A DNA stretch of 41,865 bases, taken from contig CAMFIX010000002.1 in assembly GCA_945952425.1 (NCBI GenBank), forward strand, positions 1 to 41,865, written 5' to 3'. Positions 1 through 7,586 of this stretch are shown in pieces. Position 1 is the first letter of the stretch. Each line of letters starts with the position of its first letter. The position numbers were made by a program, and so were the translations under genes. The notes beneath the pieces are model-generated. The model was given only the letters and a program-made list of their open reading frames with translations. It did no database searches and was not told the origin of the DNA. This stretch comes from an uncultured Pseudorhodobacter sp. GTDB lineage: Bacteria > Pseudomonadota > Alphaproteobacteria > Rhodobacterales > Rhodobacteraceae.

Positions 1-1002
1 GGGGGGGGGGGGTTCGTCGCGGGGGGGGGGGGGGGAGGGCGGGGGGGCTTCGGGCCGGGCGAGGTGCTGGAGACGGGCGGGCTTTCGGGCGTGCGGCTTT
101 ACGAGCCGGGGGCGCTGACGTTGGTCGTGGGTGCCGGGACGCCCCTGGGGGAGGTCGAGGCGCTTTTGGCGGGCGAAGGGCAGCGGCTGGCGTTCGAGCC
201 GCCGGACATGCGGGCCTGTCTGGGGCGGCAGGGGGCTTCGACCATCGGCGGGGTGGTGGCGATGAATGCCGCGGGGCCGCGGCGGATGCAGGTCGGCGCT
301 GCGCGGGATCATCTTTTGGGGGTGCGCTTCGTCGATGGGCGGGGGGATATGGTCCGCTCGGGCGGGCGGGTGATGAAGAATGTGACGGGCTTGGACCTCT
401 GTCGCTTGATGGCGGGGTCTCAGGGGTGTCTTGGGGTGCTGACCGAAGTCGCGCTGAAGGTGCAGGCGCGGCCCGAGGCGGTGGTGACCCTGGCGGGGCC
501 GGAGCGCGGGGCGGCGGGGCTGGCGTGTTTGCGCCGCGCCTTGGGCTCGCCCTTCGACATTTCGGGGGCGGCGATGGGGGCTTTCGGCTGTTGGGTTCGG
601 ATCGAGGGCATGGCGGGCTCGGTCGCCTATCGCGCCGGGCGGCTGAAGGAATTGCTTCCGGGCTGGGAAGAGGTGGCCGCCGATTGGGCGGTGGTGCGGG
701 ATGCGCCGGTGCGCGGCGAGGAGATCTGGCGGCTCTCTTGCGTGCCGACCGAGGCTTGGGGCTTTGCACAAAGGTTGCCGGGGGCGGAACTGGCTTTCGA
801 CTGGGCGGGGGGGCTGGTCTGGGTCGGCTGTGCGGCTGGGGCCCCGGTGCGGGAGGCCCTGCAGGGGCGTGGCCATGCGACGATGCTGAAGGGAGAGGGC
901 CGGGCCTGGGGCGCCGAGGCGGCCGGGGTGGCGCGGCTGGCGGCGGGGGTGAAGGCGCAGTTCGACCCGCGCGGGGTCTTCAACCCGGGAGGGATGGTTT
1001 AG
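1..1002 (+). CDS. glcE: Glycolate oxidase FAD-binding subunit GlcE, 5'-partial
   Basis: This is the FAD-binding subunit of the membrane-associated glycolate oxidase (GlcDEF), which oxidises glycolate to glyoxylate. The readable part, from about position 64, has the FAD-binding (PCMH-type) pattern: a GAGTPLGEVEALL stretch, the segment STIGGVVAMNAAGPRR, and a C-terminal KAQFDPRGVFNPGGMV tail typical of the family. The frame stays open to the left edge, so the start and roughly 40-50 N-terminal residues are missing. The edge sequence translates to an implausible Gly-rich run because of poly-G tracts, so nothing before about position 50 should be trusted. The stop codon directly abuts the GTG of glcF, which indicates one transcript. 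GlcD, normally just upstream, would lie outside the window. Confidence 0.9.
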   Translation, partial: GGGGFVAGGGGGGRGGFGPGEVLETGGLSGVRLYEPGALTLVVGAGTPLGEVEALLAGEGQRLAFEPPDMRACLGRQGASTIGGVVAMNAAGPRRMQVGAARDHLLGVRFVDGRGDMVRSGGRVMKNVTGLDLCRLMAGSQGCLGVLTEVALKVQARPEAVVTLAGPERGAAGLACLRRALGSPFDISGAAMGAFGCWVRIEGMAGSVAYRAGRLKELLPGWEEVAADWAVVRDAPVRGEEIWRLSCVPTEAWGFAQRLPGAELAFDWAGGLVWVGCAAGAPVREALQGRGHATMLKGEGRAWGAEAAGVARLAAGVKAQFDPRGVFNPGGMV

Positions 1003-2319
1003 GTGCAGACGTTCTTCACGCCCGACCAGCTGGCCGATCCGCTGAACGCCAAGGCCAACAAGATCCTGCGGGCCTGTGTGCATTGCGGGCTTTGCCAGGC
1101 GACTTGCCCGACGTTTCAAGTGCTGGGCGACGAGCTCGACAGCCCGCGGGGGCGGATTTACCTGATCAAGGAGATGCTGGAGCAGGGCAAGCCCGCCGAT
1201 GCCCGCACGGTCAAGCATCTGGACCGCTGCCTGGGGTGCCTTTCCTGCACGACGACCTGCCCCTCGGGCGTGGATTACGCCCATCTGATCGAGCTGGCGC
1301 GGGGGCATGTCGAGGCGACGTATCGCAAGCCCTTGGGGGAGCGGCTGCTGCGGGGGCTGTTGTTGCGGGTGCTGCCCTATCCGGGGCGGTTCCGGCTGGC
1401 CTTGTTCGGGGCGGGGCTGGTGCGGCCGTTTGCGGGGCTCTTGCCGGGGCGGTTGAAGGGGATGGTGGCGCTGGCGCCGCGGCGGCTGCCGGCGCTGAGC
1501 CGTGCGGAAGACCCGCAGACCTATGCCGTGCCCGCACGCAAGATGCGGGTGGCGCTGCTGACCGGCTGCGCGCAGAAGGCGCTGGACCCCGAGATCAACG
1601 CGGCGGCGATCCGGCTTCTGACGCGGCTGGGGGCGGAGGTCGTGATCCCTGAGGGCAGCGCCTGTTGCGGCGCGCTTCCCCTGCATATGGGGGCCGAGGC
1701 GCGGGCGAAGGCCTTGGCCCAGGCGCAGGTGCGCGCCGTGATGGCAGAGCACCGGCGCGAGGCCTTGGATGCGCTGGTCGTCACCACCTCGGGCTGCGGG
1801 ACGACGGTGAAGGATTATGGCGCTTTGCTGGGGACTGAGGACGCGGCCACGGTGGCGGGGCTGGCGAAGGATGTGACCGAGGTCGTGGCCGCCCTGGGTC
1901 TGCCCGCGGGGCGGGGGGGCCTGCGGGTCGCCTATCACGCCGCCTGTTCGCTGCAGCACGGGCAGAAGATCAAGACCCTTCCGAAAGAGCTTTTGACCCG
2001 CGCGGGGTTCGAGGTCGTGGAACCCGCCGACGCCCATCTGTGTTGTGGATCGGCAGGCACCTACAACCTCTTGCAGCCCGAGATTTCCGGCGAGCTTCGT
2101 CGGCGCAAGGTCGAAACCCTGATGGCGCGCAAGCCAGTGGTGATCGCGGCGGGGAACCTGGGCTGCATGGTGCAGATCGGGCAGGAGGCCGGGGTTCCCG
2201 TGGTGCATACCGTGGGTCTTCTGGATTGGGCGACCGGGGGGCCGCTGCCAAAGGGTCTGGAAGGTGCCGCAATTCCGCCCCTTCGCCCCGTTAGCGAGGG
2301 CCAAACCGCCCCGAGGTGA
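1003..2319 (+). CDS. glcF: Glycolate oxidase iron-sulfur subunit GlcF
   Basis: The product is 438 residues, the usual length for GlcF, the electron-transfer subunit of glycolate oxidase. Two ferredoxin-type [4Fe-4S] motifs are visible near the N-terminus: C25-x2-C28-x2-C31-x3-C35-P and C76-x2-C79-x2-C82-x3-C86-P. Two cysteine-rich CCG domains follow, with SACCGALPLHMG and LCCGSAGTYN. These belong to the heterodisulfide-reductase/GlcF family and probably carry further cluster or quinone chemistry. Translation starts at a GTG that touches the glcE stop codon, which suggests translational coupling. The protein has no signal peptide and is expected at the cytoplasmic face of the membrane with GlcD and GlcE. 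Confidence 0.95.
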   Translation: MQTFFTPDQLADPLNAKANKILRACVHCGLCQATCPTFQVLGDELDSPRGRIYLIKEMLEQGKPADARTVKHLDRCLGCLSCTTTCPSGVDYAHLIELARGHVEATYRKPLGERLLRGLLLRVLPYPGRFRLALFGAGLVRPFAGLLPGRLKGMVALAPRRLPALSRAEDPQTYAVPARKMRVALLTGCAQKALDPEINAAAIRLLTRLGAEVVIPEGSACCGALPLHMGAEARAKALAQAQVRAVMAEHRREALDALVVTTSGCGTTVKDYGALLGTEDAATVAGLAKDVTEVVAALGLPAGRGGLRVAYHAACSLQHGQKIKTLPKELLTRAGFEVVEPADAHLCCGSAGTYNLLQPEISGELRRRKVETLMARKPVVIAAGNLGCMVQIGQEAGVPVVHTVGLLDWATGGPLPKGLEGAAIPPLRPVSEGQTAPR

Positions 2320-2322
2320 CCG

Positions 2323-3123
2323 ATGCGTGCGCTTGCTCTTCTTCTGATGCTCTCCCTTCCGGCCGCGGCCGAGACGCCGCTGGTCTCGCTGCAGACGATG
2401 AACGACAGCAAGGGGTGGGAGGCGGTGGGCAAGCTGATCCTGGGCGACCGGGGGTTCTGCACCGGGGCGCTGATCTCGCCGCAGCTGGTGCTGACCGCGG
2501 CGCATTGCCTGTTCGACAAGGAGACCGGCGCGCGGCTGAAGCCGGAGGAGATCAAGTTCCTGGCGGGTTGGCAGAATGGCCGGGCCGAAGCGTACCGTGG
2601 CGTGACCCAGGCCGTGGCGCATCCCGATTATGCCTATGGCGGCGAGGATGCCCTGGACCGCGTCTCGGACGACGTGGCGCTGATCGAGCTGGACCAGCCG
2701 ATCCTGCTGCCCGGGGTCAAGCCCTTTGCCGTGGGCGCCGCGCCGGTGGCGGGGGAGGATGTGGGGGGGGTGTCCTATGCGCAAGAGCGCGCCGATGCGC
2801 CCTCGCTGCAGCGCGATTGCAAGGTGATGGACAAGCAGGAGGGCATCCTGGTGATGACCTGCGACGTCGATTTCGGCTCGTCGGGGGCGCCGGTGTTTCG
2901 CATCGGGCCCAATGGCCCCGAGATCGTCTCGGTCGTCTCGGCCAAGGCCGAGATGCAGGGGCAGAAGGTGGCTTTGGGCTCGGGCCTGGACGTGCCGCTG
3001 AAGGTGCTGACCAAGGCGCTGAAAGAGCAGGACCACCGGCCGGGCAATGTGATGGTGCTCTCGGGGGGGCAGGCCAGCGGCTCGGCGAAATTCGTGAAAC
3101 CCGAGGCGACCGACACCCCTTGA
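2323..3123 (+). CDS. Secreted trypsin-like serine protease
   Basis: This 266-residue protein begins with a Sec signal peptide (hydrophobic MRALALLLMLSLPAAA, probable cleavage near residue 17). It continues as a chymotrypsin-fold (S1) domain. The catalytic triad is readable as His61 in LTAAHC, Asp117 in SDDVALIELD, and Ser187 in GSSGAP, which replaces the more usual GDSGGP. Cys residues near 46/62 and 166/180 could form the family's disulfides. The start lies 3 nt after the glcF stop with a GAGGTG ribosome-binding site, so it may be cotranscribed with glc genes although no functional link is apparent. It probably acts in the periplasm or outside the cell; the substrate is unknown. Confidence 0.88.
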   Translation: MRALALLLMLSLPAAAETPLVSLQTMNDSKGWEAVGKLILGDRGFCTGALISPQLVLTAAHCLFDKETGARLKPEEIKFLAGWQNGRAEAYRGVTQAVAHPDYAYGGEDALDRVSDDVALIELDQPILLPGVKPFAVGAAPVAGEDVGGVSYAQERADAPSLQRDCKVMDKQEGILVMTCDVDFGSSGAPVFRIGPNGPEIVSVVSAKAEMQGQKVALGSGLDVPLKVLTKALKEQDHRPGNVMVLSGGQASGSAKFVKPEATDTP

Positions 3124-3134
3124 AAGGGGTTTTC
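3115..3134 (+). terminator. Intrinsic terminator after protease gene
   Basis: A 6-bp stem ACCCCT/AGGGGT (3115-3120 with 3125-3130) with a 4-nt loop is followed by a short T run. The protease stop codon TGA sits in the loop, so the terminator overlaps the end of the gene. Confidence 0.55.
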
Positions 3135-3204
3135 CGGCTTCCCAAGTGATGAGTGCCGGATGCCCGAACGGGGTCCGGCAGACCGCCCGTCCCGTGTGGG
3201 AGGG

Positions 3205-3212
3205 CCCCATAT
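3205..3212 (+). promoter_or_regulatory. Possible heat-shock (RpoH-type) -10 element
   Basis: CCCCATAT at 3205-3212 matches the sigma-32-type -10 pattern (CCCATnT) and lies about 20 nt before the hsp20 start. I could not find a convincing CTTGAA -35 element at the right spacing, so this is tentative. Confidence 0.3.
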
Positions 3213-3232
3213 CATCGCTTGAAGAGGATGCC

Positions 3233-3697
3233 ATGCAAGCTTTCGACCTTTCGCCGCTGTACCGTGCCGCCGTCGGTTTCGACCGGATGGCCGACCTGAT
3301 GGACCGTGTTGCCGCCGATGTCGCGCAGCCGACCTATCCGCCCTACAATATCGAGAAGACCGCCGAGGATGCCTATCGCATCTCGATCGCCGTGGCCGGC
3401 TTCTCGCCCGAGGATCTGTCGGTCGAGGTGAAGGACGGCGGGCTTTACGTGAGCGCCAAGCGGGCGCCGGAGACCCAGGCCAAGACCTATCTGCACCGCG
3501 GCATCGCGACCCGCGCCTTCGAGCGCCGCTTCGCCTTGGCCGATCATGTGCGCGTGACCGGCGCGGTGCATGAGAACGGCATGCTGCACATCGACCTCGC
3601 GCGCGAGACGCCCGAGGCGCTGAAGCCCCGCCGGATCGAGATCGGCTCGGCGGCGCCCAAGGCGCTGGAGGCCAAGCCGGAAGCCCTGCACGCCTGA
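3233..3697 (+). CDS. Small heat-shock protein, Hsp20 family
   Basis: This is an ATP-independent holdase chaperone of 154 residues. The N-terminus MQAFDLSPLYRAAVGFDRM is the classic IbpA-like opening. The alpha-crystallin domain spans roughly residues 35-125, with PPYNIEK, ISIAVAGFSPEDLSVEVKD and an ENGMLHIDLARE strand near its end. A KPRRIEI segment follows, matching the family's C-terminal I-x-I anchor. I chose ATG 3233 because it restores the family N-terminus and is preceded by a GAAGAGGA ribosome-binding site. The open frame continues upstream to 3146 without family similarity. A possible RpoH -10 element lies just upstream, consistent with heat induction. A strong hairpin terminator and a family-type repeat follow the gene. 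Confidence 0.93.
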   Translation: MQAFDLSPLYRAAVGFDRMADLMDRVAADVAQPTYPPYNIEKTAEDAYRISIAVAGFSPEDLSVEVKDGGLYVSAKRAPETQAKTYLHRGIATRAFERRFALADHVRVTGAVHENGMLHIDLARETPEALKPRRIEIGSAAPKALEAKPEALHA

Positions 3698-3718
3698 GGG
3701 CGGGTGGGCTGCAAGGCT

Positions 3719-3776
3719 AGGAGGGTTTCACACCCTCCCAGACCCTCCCGTGGAGTATTTGAGCAAGTATGAAAGG
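3719..3776. repeat. Intergenic hairpin repeat, family 1, copy 1
   Basis: A 7-bp stem GGAGGGT/ACCCTCC with loop TTCAC (3720-3738) is followed by a GACCCTCCC segment and then the conserved tail TATTTGAGCAAGTATGAAAG (3756-3775). The 20-nt tail is identical at 21213-21232 and recognisable at 6366-6384. This is a dispersed Rhodobacteraceae-type intergenic element; its function is not evident. Confidence 0.75.
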
Positions 3777-3808
3777 GGTGCCGTCGGGCGCCCCTTTTGG
3801 TTTTGCGC
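3772..3808 (+). terminator. Terminator after hsp20
   Basis: AAAGGGGTGCC pairs with GGCGCCCCTTT (one G-U pair) around a short loop, followed by TTTTGGTTTT. It overlaps the end of the family 1 repeat tail. Confidence 0.7.
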
Positions 3809-3814
3809 TGCGGG

Positions 3815-3850
3815 CAAAAGAAAACCGGAGGCGGGGGGACATCCGCCTCC
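3815..3850 (-). terminator. Terminator for the minus-strand peptidoglycan-binding gene
   Basis: On the minus strand GGAGGCGG (3850-3843) pairs with CCGCCTCC (3834-3827), followed by a T-rich run (GGTTTTCTTTTG). It sits about 100 nt downstream of the stop codon of the 3950-4483 gene. Confidence 0.6.
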
Positions 3851-3949
3851 AGAGATGGTGCTGAAAAGGGTTTTTGGGGTCCTGCTCGTTGGTCTCTTTG
3901 CCCCGGGAAAGTGGGAGGCCCAGGAAAATCCGGGCCCCGGGGAAGGGCG

Positions 3950-4483
3950 TTACGAGATCAGCCCGTCGTAGATGCCATAGGCGCCGCCGCGGGTTTGCAG
4001 TTCTTGGAACTTGCCCTGCGCCTGGGCGTAGGAAGCGATGGCCTGGTAGGTGCCGGGGCCGAAGTTGCCGTCGATCCCGCCGCGGTAATAGCCGTAGTTC
4101 GCAAGGGTGGCCTGGATGCGCAGACGCTCGTTGCGGGAGTAGGTGTTGAAGGCCAAGGCGGCGGGGGTGTTGTAGACGGAAGGCGCCGGTTGATAGACGG
4201 GCGGCTGGTAGACCGGCTGCTGATAGACCGGCGGCTGGTAGACGGGGGGCTGATAGACGGGCGGCCGCGGCGGCACGTAGACCGGCTGGGGCTGCGGCTG
4301 GGCATGGGCGCGGCGGTTCCAGTCCTGGATCAGGGCGCCGGCGATCAGGGCGGTCACGACACCCTTGGTGAAGTTTTGCTCGTTCTTGCCCCAGGCGAGC
4401 GCCGGGGCGGCGGGAAGGGCCAGGGCGGCGACCAGCGTCGCGGCGACGGCTTTGGTTTTCAGGGTCGACATCAGGGGCAGCAT
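3950..4483 (-). CDS. Secreted proline-rich peptidoglycan-binding-domain protein
   Basis: This 177-residue exported protein has three parts. A signal peptide (about residues 1-30, ending ALALPAAPALA) is followed by a proline/tyrosine-rich linker at residues 62-103, containing five near-perfect PVYQP units (75-99). The C-terminal domain (about 113-172) has the pattern NERLRIQATLANYGYYRGGIDGNFGPGTY, typical of PG_binding_1-like repeats that recognise peptidoglycan. I chose ATG 4483 (MLPLMST) because AAGGAA lies 7 nt upstream; the frame extends to 4516 without a good site. It is monocistronic, with its own terminator downstream. No catalytic domain is visible, so a structural or anchoring cell-wall role is inferred. 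Confidence 0.75.
   Translation of the reverse strand: MLPLMSTLKTKAVAATLVAALALPAAPALAWGKNEQNFTKGVVTALIAGALIQDWNRRAHAQPQPQPVYVPPRPPVYQPPVYQPPVYQQPVYQPPVYQPAPSVYNTPAALAFNTYSRNERLRIQATLANYGYYRGGIDGNFGPGTYQAIASYAQAQGKFQELQTRGGAYGIYDGLIS
4187..4261 (-). repeat. 15-bp tandem repeat encoding PVYQP units
   Basis: Five head-to-tail units of 15 bp encode the Pro-Val-Tyr-Gln-Pro/Gln linker of the peptidoglycan-binding protein. The units differ at several third-codon positions, so the array is old enough to have diverged. Copy number may vary among strains. Confidence 0.8.
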
Positions 4484-4631
4484 GTCAGGGTTCCTTTCGC
4501 GATCGGTGGAGATCATTCGGGAGGGCCGGTTTGGCCTTGCGATGAACCAGACATGGGGCAGGGGGCGAAGTTAGACAAAAACGGCGGGTTGATAGGCGAT
4601 AACAAAGGGTCAAGTTGCTGGAATCGTTATC

Positions 4632-4664
4632 AAAAGGAAAAGGCCCCCAGCGAGGGGGCCTTTG
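4632..4664 (-). terminator. Terminator after succinate-semialdehyde dehydrogenase gene
   Basis: A 10-bp stem, AAAGGCCCCC on the plus strand pairing with GGGGGCCTTT, surrounds a short loop. Read on the minus strand it is followed by TTTTCCTTTTG, so it terminates the gene at 4700-6178. Confidence 0.8.
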
Positions 4665-4699
4665 AGATTGTGCAGGGGTCTTCGCGGCTGCGGGCGCGC

Positions 4700-6178
4700 T
4701 TAGACCGAAAGGCAGATGTATTTCATCTCGAGGTAGTCTTCGATCCCGTGATGCGAGCCCTCGCGGCCGAGGCCCGATTGCTTGACGCCGCCGAAGGGGG
4801 CGACCTCGGTCGAGATGAGGCCGGTGTTCACGCCGACCATGCCGTATTCCAGCTGTTCCTGGACGCGGGTGATGCGGCCGATGTCGCGGGAGTAGAAGTA
4901 GGAGGCCAGGCCGAAGATCGTGTCGTTGGCGCGGGCGATGATCTCTTCCTCGGTTTCGAACTTGAAGAGGGGGGCGAGGGGGCCGAAGGTTTCCTCGGTG
5001 GCGACTTTCGCGGTGGGCAGGACGCCGGTCACGACGGTCGGTTCGAAGAACGTGCCGCCGAGCGCATGGCGCTTGCCGCCGGTGACGATCTTGCCGCCCG
5101 AGGCCAGGACGTCGGCGATGTGTTCCTCGACTTTGGCCACGGCCTCCTCGTTGATGAGGGGGCCGGTGGTGGTGCCCGCCTTCAGCCCGTCGCCGATGGC
5201 GAGCTTTTGGACGGCGGCCGAGAGTTTCTCGGCGAAGGCGTCATAGACACCCGCCTGGACGTAGATACGATTCGCGCAGACGCAGGTCTGGCCATTGTTG
5301 CGGAACTTGGAAATCATCGCGCCTTCGACGGCCTTGTCGAGGTCGGCGTCGTCGAAGACGATGAAGGGGGCATTGCCGCCCAGCTCCATCGAGCATTTCA
5401 GCACCTGATCGGCGGCCTGGCGCAGGAGGATGCGGCCGACCTCCGTGCTGCCTGTGAAGGTCAGTTTCTTGACCCGGGGGTTCTCGCAGAACTCTTTGCC
5501 GATGTCGGAGGCGCGCTTGGAGGTGATGACCGAGAAGACGCCTGCGGGGACGCCGGCACGCTCGGCCAGGACGGCGAGCGCGATGGCCGAGAGGGGCGTT
5601 TCAGCCGCGGGGCGGGCGACGAAGCCGCAACCGGCGGCCAAGGCGGGGGCCGCCTTGCGGGCGATCATCGCGTTGGGGAAGTTCCAGGGGGTGATCGAGC
5701 AGGCCACGCCGATGGGCTGCTTGATGACCGTGATGCGCTTGTCGCGCTGATGGCCGGGGATGGTCTCGCCGTAGATGCGCTTGGCCTCTTCGCCGAACCA
5801 TTCGATATAGGAGGCGCCGTAAGCGCATTCGCCCTTGGCTTCGGCGACGGGCTTGCCCTGTTCGGCGGTCAGGATCGTGCCGAGGTCGTCGAGGTTGGCC
5901 ATGCAGAGGTCGAACCACTTGCGCAGCACGGCGGCGCGCTCCTTGCCGGTTTGGGCGGCCCAGGCGTGGCGGGCCTTGTCGGCGGCCTCGATGGCGCGGG
6001 CGGCGTCTTCGCGGGTCAGGTCGGGGACATGGGCGATGACGTCGCCCCGCGCCGGGTTGGTGACGGGAAAGGTCTTGCCGTCGGCGGCGTCGATCCACTG
6101 GCCCGCGACATAGGCCTTGTTCGGCAGAAGCGACGCATCCTTGAGCAGGGCGCGCAGGTCGGTGACTTGGTCGAGCAT
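4700..6178 (-). CDS. gabD: NAD(P)-dependent succinate-semialdehyde dehydrogenase
   Basis: This aldehyde dehydrogenase of 492 residues oxidises succinate semialdehyde to succinate, the last step of GABA or 4-hydroxybutyrate breakdown. Visible features are the cofactor-fold segment SITPWNFPNAMIARKAAPAL (residues 161-180), FTGSTEVG at 241-248, the general base Glu265 in MELGGNAPF, and the catalytic Cys299 in NNGQTCVCANRI. The cysteine immediately after Cys299 (VCANR, residue 301) is common in GabD-type enzymes. The length and the C-terminal SGLGREGSHHGIEDYLEMKYICL match GabD closely. The ribosome-binding site AGGAGG lies just before ATG 6178. It is monocistronic, with a terminator downstream and a repeat element upstream. 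Confidence 0.93.
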   Translation of the reverse strand: MLDQVTDLRALLKDASLLPNKAYVAGQWIDAADGKTFPVTNPARGDVIAHVPDLTREDAARAIEAADKARHAWAAQTGKERAAVLRKWFDLCMANLDDLGTILTAEQGKPVAEAKGECAYGASYIEWFGEEAKRIYGETIPGHQRDKRITVIKQPIGVACSITPWNFPNAMIARKAAPALAAGCGFVARPAAETPLSAIALAVLAERAGVPAGVFSVITSKRASDIGKEFCENPRVKKLTFTGSTEVGRILLRQAADQVLKCSMELGGNAPFIVFDDADLDKAVEGAMISKFRNNGQTCVCANRIYVQAGVYDAFAEKLSAAVQKLAIGDGLKAGTTTGPLINEEAVAKVEEHIADVLASGGKIVTGGKRHALGGTFFEPTVVTGVLPTAKVATEETFGPLAPLFKFETEEEIIARANDTIFGLASYFYSRDIGRITRVQEQLEYGMVGVNTGLISTEVAPFGGVKQSGLGREGSHHGIEDYLEMKYICLSV

Positions 6179-6288
6179 ATGGGCCTCCTATGGGATGGAA
6201 TTGCTTTGCCGGAGCGGCGGGGGTTTGTCCAAGTTTACACGCAGGCTGGACTTATGGAATGGGGGAGGCTGGTCTTGTGGCCGGGCGC

Positions 6289-6384
6289 TGGAGGGGTTTC
6301 ACACCCCTCCAGACGCCGCATCGGTCATCGCTCGAACCAATGGCGCAATGACCGATGCACGTCGGATATTTATGGACCAATGAA
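6289..6384. repeat. Intergenic hairpin repeat, family 1, copy 2 (expanded)
   Basis: A perfect 9-bp stem TGGAGGGGT/ACCCCTCCA with loop TTCAC (6289-6311) is followed by an inserted 11-bp inverted repeat, GCATCGGTCAT (6318-6328) with ATGACCGATGC (6348-6358). The tail GGATATTTATGGACCAATGA then follows, related to the tail of copies 1 and 3. The tail runs up to the stop codon of the ycaQ-like gene at 6386. Confidence 0.7.
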
Positions 6385-6385
6385 A

Positions 6386-7573
6386 TCAGGGGCGGAGCCA
6401 GTCGGGCTCGCGGGTGACCTGATCGACGCCGGCGAATTGGGCGAGGCGGGCGAGTTCGGCGTCGAGTTTCTCGGCGCGGAGCTTGGTCAGGCGCTGGCCG
6501 GGCTCCATCCAGAGGGCGCGCAGGTGCAGCGCGTTCTGGTCGCGAATGGCCTTGGCGTCGAGGCGGGCGATGAGGCTGGCGCCTTCGAGGACGGGGAAGA
6601 CGTAATAGCCGTATTGGCGCTTGGCCTCGGGGACGAAGACCTCGATCCGGTAGCGGAAGCCGAAGAGGAATTCGGCGCGGTCGCGGTCTCTGAGCGCGGG
6701 GTCGAAGGGGTTGAGGATGCGGATGCGCGAAGGGGGCTCGGGGGCGTCGAGGGTCAGGGTCTCGGGGCGGGCGAGGGATTTGCGGGTCTGGCCGTCGGCG
6801 CCTTGCAGGGTGACGGGGACGACCTCGCCGCGTTTGAGGGCGCCTTCGGCCCAGGCCTTGGCCTCGGGCGGGGTGATGATGTGCCAGAAGGCGCGGAGTT
6901 CGCCGGGGTCGGCGAAGGAGAGGCGGGTCAGCGCCGCGCGGCAGGACCAGTCGATGAGCGCCGCGCGGTCGCCCTGGGGGTGGAGGTGTTCGGCGGGGAT
7001 GACGCGCTCGGCCAGGTCATAGACCTTGCGGAAGGCCTCGCGCCTTGTGATCGCGAGCTTGCCCGTCATCCAGAGCCATTCCAGCGCGGTCTTGGACGGT
7101 TTCCAGTCCCACCAGCCGCCCTTGCCGCCCTCCTCCCCCTCGCCGACATCCGAGACCGACAGCGGCCCCTCGTCGCGGATGCGGGCCAGGATCGTGTCGA
7201 ACTGTTCCTTGAAGCCGGGGCGGAACCAGGTCGTCCATTTCTCGGCCAGGCGGGTTTCGGAGGCGGCGAAGCGGTGGTGCCAATGCGGGTGGAAGGCGGT
7301 CGGGATGATCGAGGCGTCGTGGGTCCAGTGTTCGAAAAGGGTGCGGCTTGCCAGGAGCTTGTCGAGCGTCTCGGGCCGATAGGCGTTGCGCCGCGACCAC
7401 AGGATCATCTGATGCGCCCGGGCCACCGTGTTGATGCTGTCGACCTGGACGAAGCCCAGGCGGTGGATCAGGTCGCCGATCTGGGCGGGTTTGGCGGGGC
7501 CGGTGGGCGTCTCGGCCAGGGCATGGGCGTCGAGGAACAGGCGGCGGGCGCGGGCATTGTCGATCAGGGTCAT
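6386..7573 (-). CDS. YcaQ/AlkX-family DNA glycosylase (winged-helix crosslink repair)
   Basis: This 395-residue protein belongs to the HTH_42 / YcaQ family of DNA glycosylases, which in E. coli and Streptomyces unhook interstrand crosslinks and remove bulky alkyl-purines. The signature is clear: Q43-V-D45-S-I in FVQVDSINTVARAHQMILWSR is the Q-phi-D catalytic motif, followed by the family's EHWTHDASIIP block and several winged-helix segments. The N-terminal helices (IDNARARRLFLDAHAL) also match. The gene starts 13 nt after the TetR gene on the same strand, so the two are likely cotranscribed. A family 1 repeat touches its stop codon. The family assignment is firm; the lesion it handles here is unknown. 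Confidence 0.85.
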   Translation of the reverse strand: MTLIDNARARRLFLDAHALAETPTGPAKPAQIGDLIHRLGFVQVDSINTVARAHQMILWSRRNAYRPETLDKLLASRTLFEHWTHDASIIPTAFHPHWHHRFAASETRLAEKWTTWFRPGFKEQFDTILARIRDEGPLSVSDVGEGEEGGKGGWWDWKPSKTALEWLWMTGKLAITRREAFRKVYDLAERVIPAEHLHPQGDRAALIDWSCRAALTRLSFADPGELRAFWHIITPPEAKAWAEGALKRGEVVPVTLQGADGQTRKSLARPETLTLDAPEPPSRIRILNPFDPALRDRDRAEFLFGFRYRIEVFVPEAKRQYGYYVFPVLEGASLIARLDAKAIRDQNALHLRALWMEPGQRLTKLRAEKLDAELARLAQFAGVDQVTREPDWLRP

Positions 7574-7586
7574 GGATGGGCCCTGT

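Noticed and set aside
3146..3232. Longer hsp20 start at 3146
   Set aside because: The extra 29 residues lack family similarity, and ATG 3233 has a ribosome-binding site and the conserved N-terminus.
4187..4261. Repeats considered as a CRISPR array
   Set aside because: Units are 15 bp, lack spacers and translate in frame to PVYQP.
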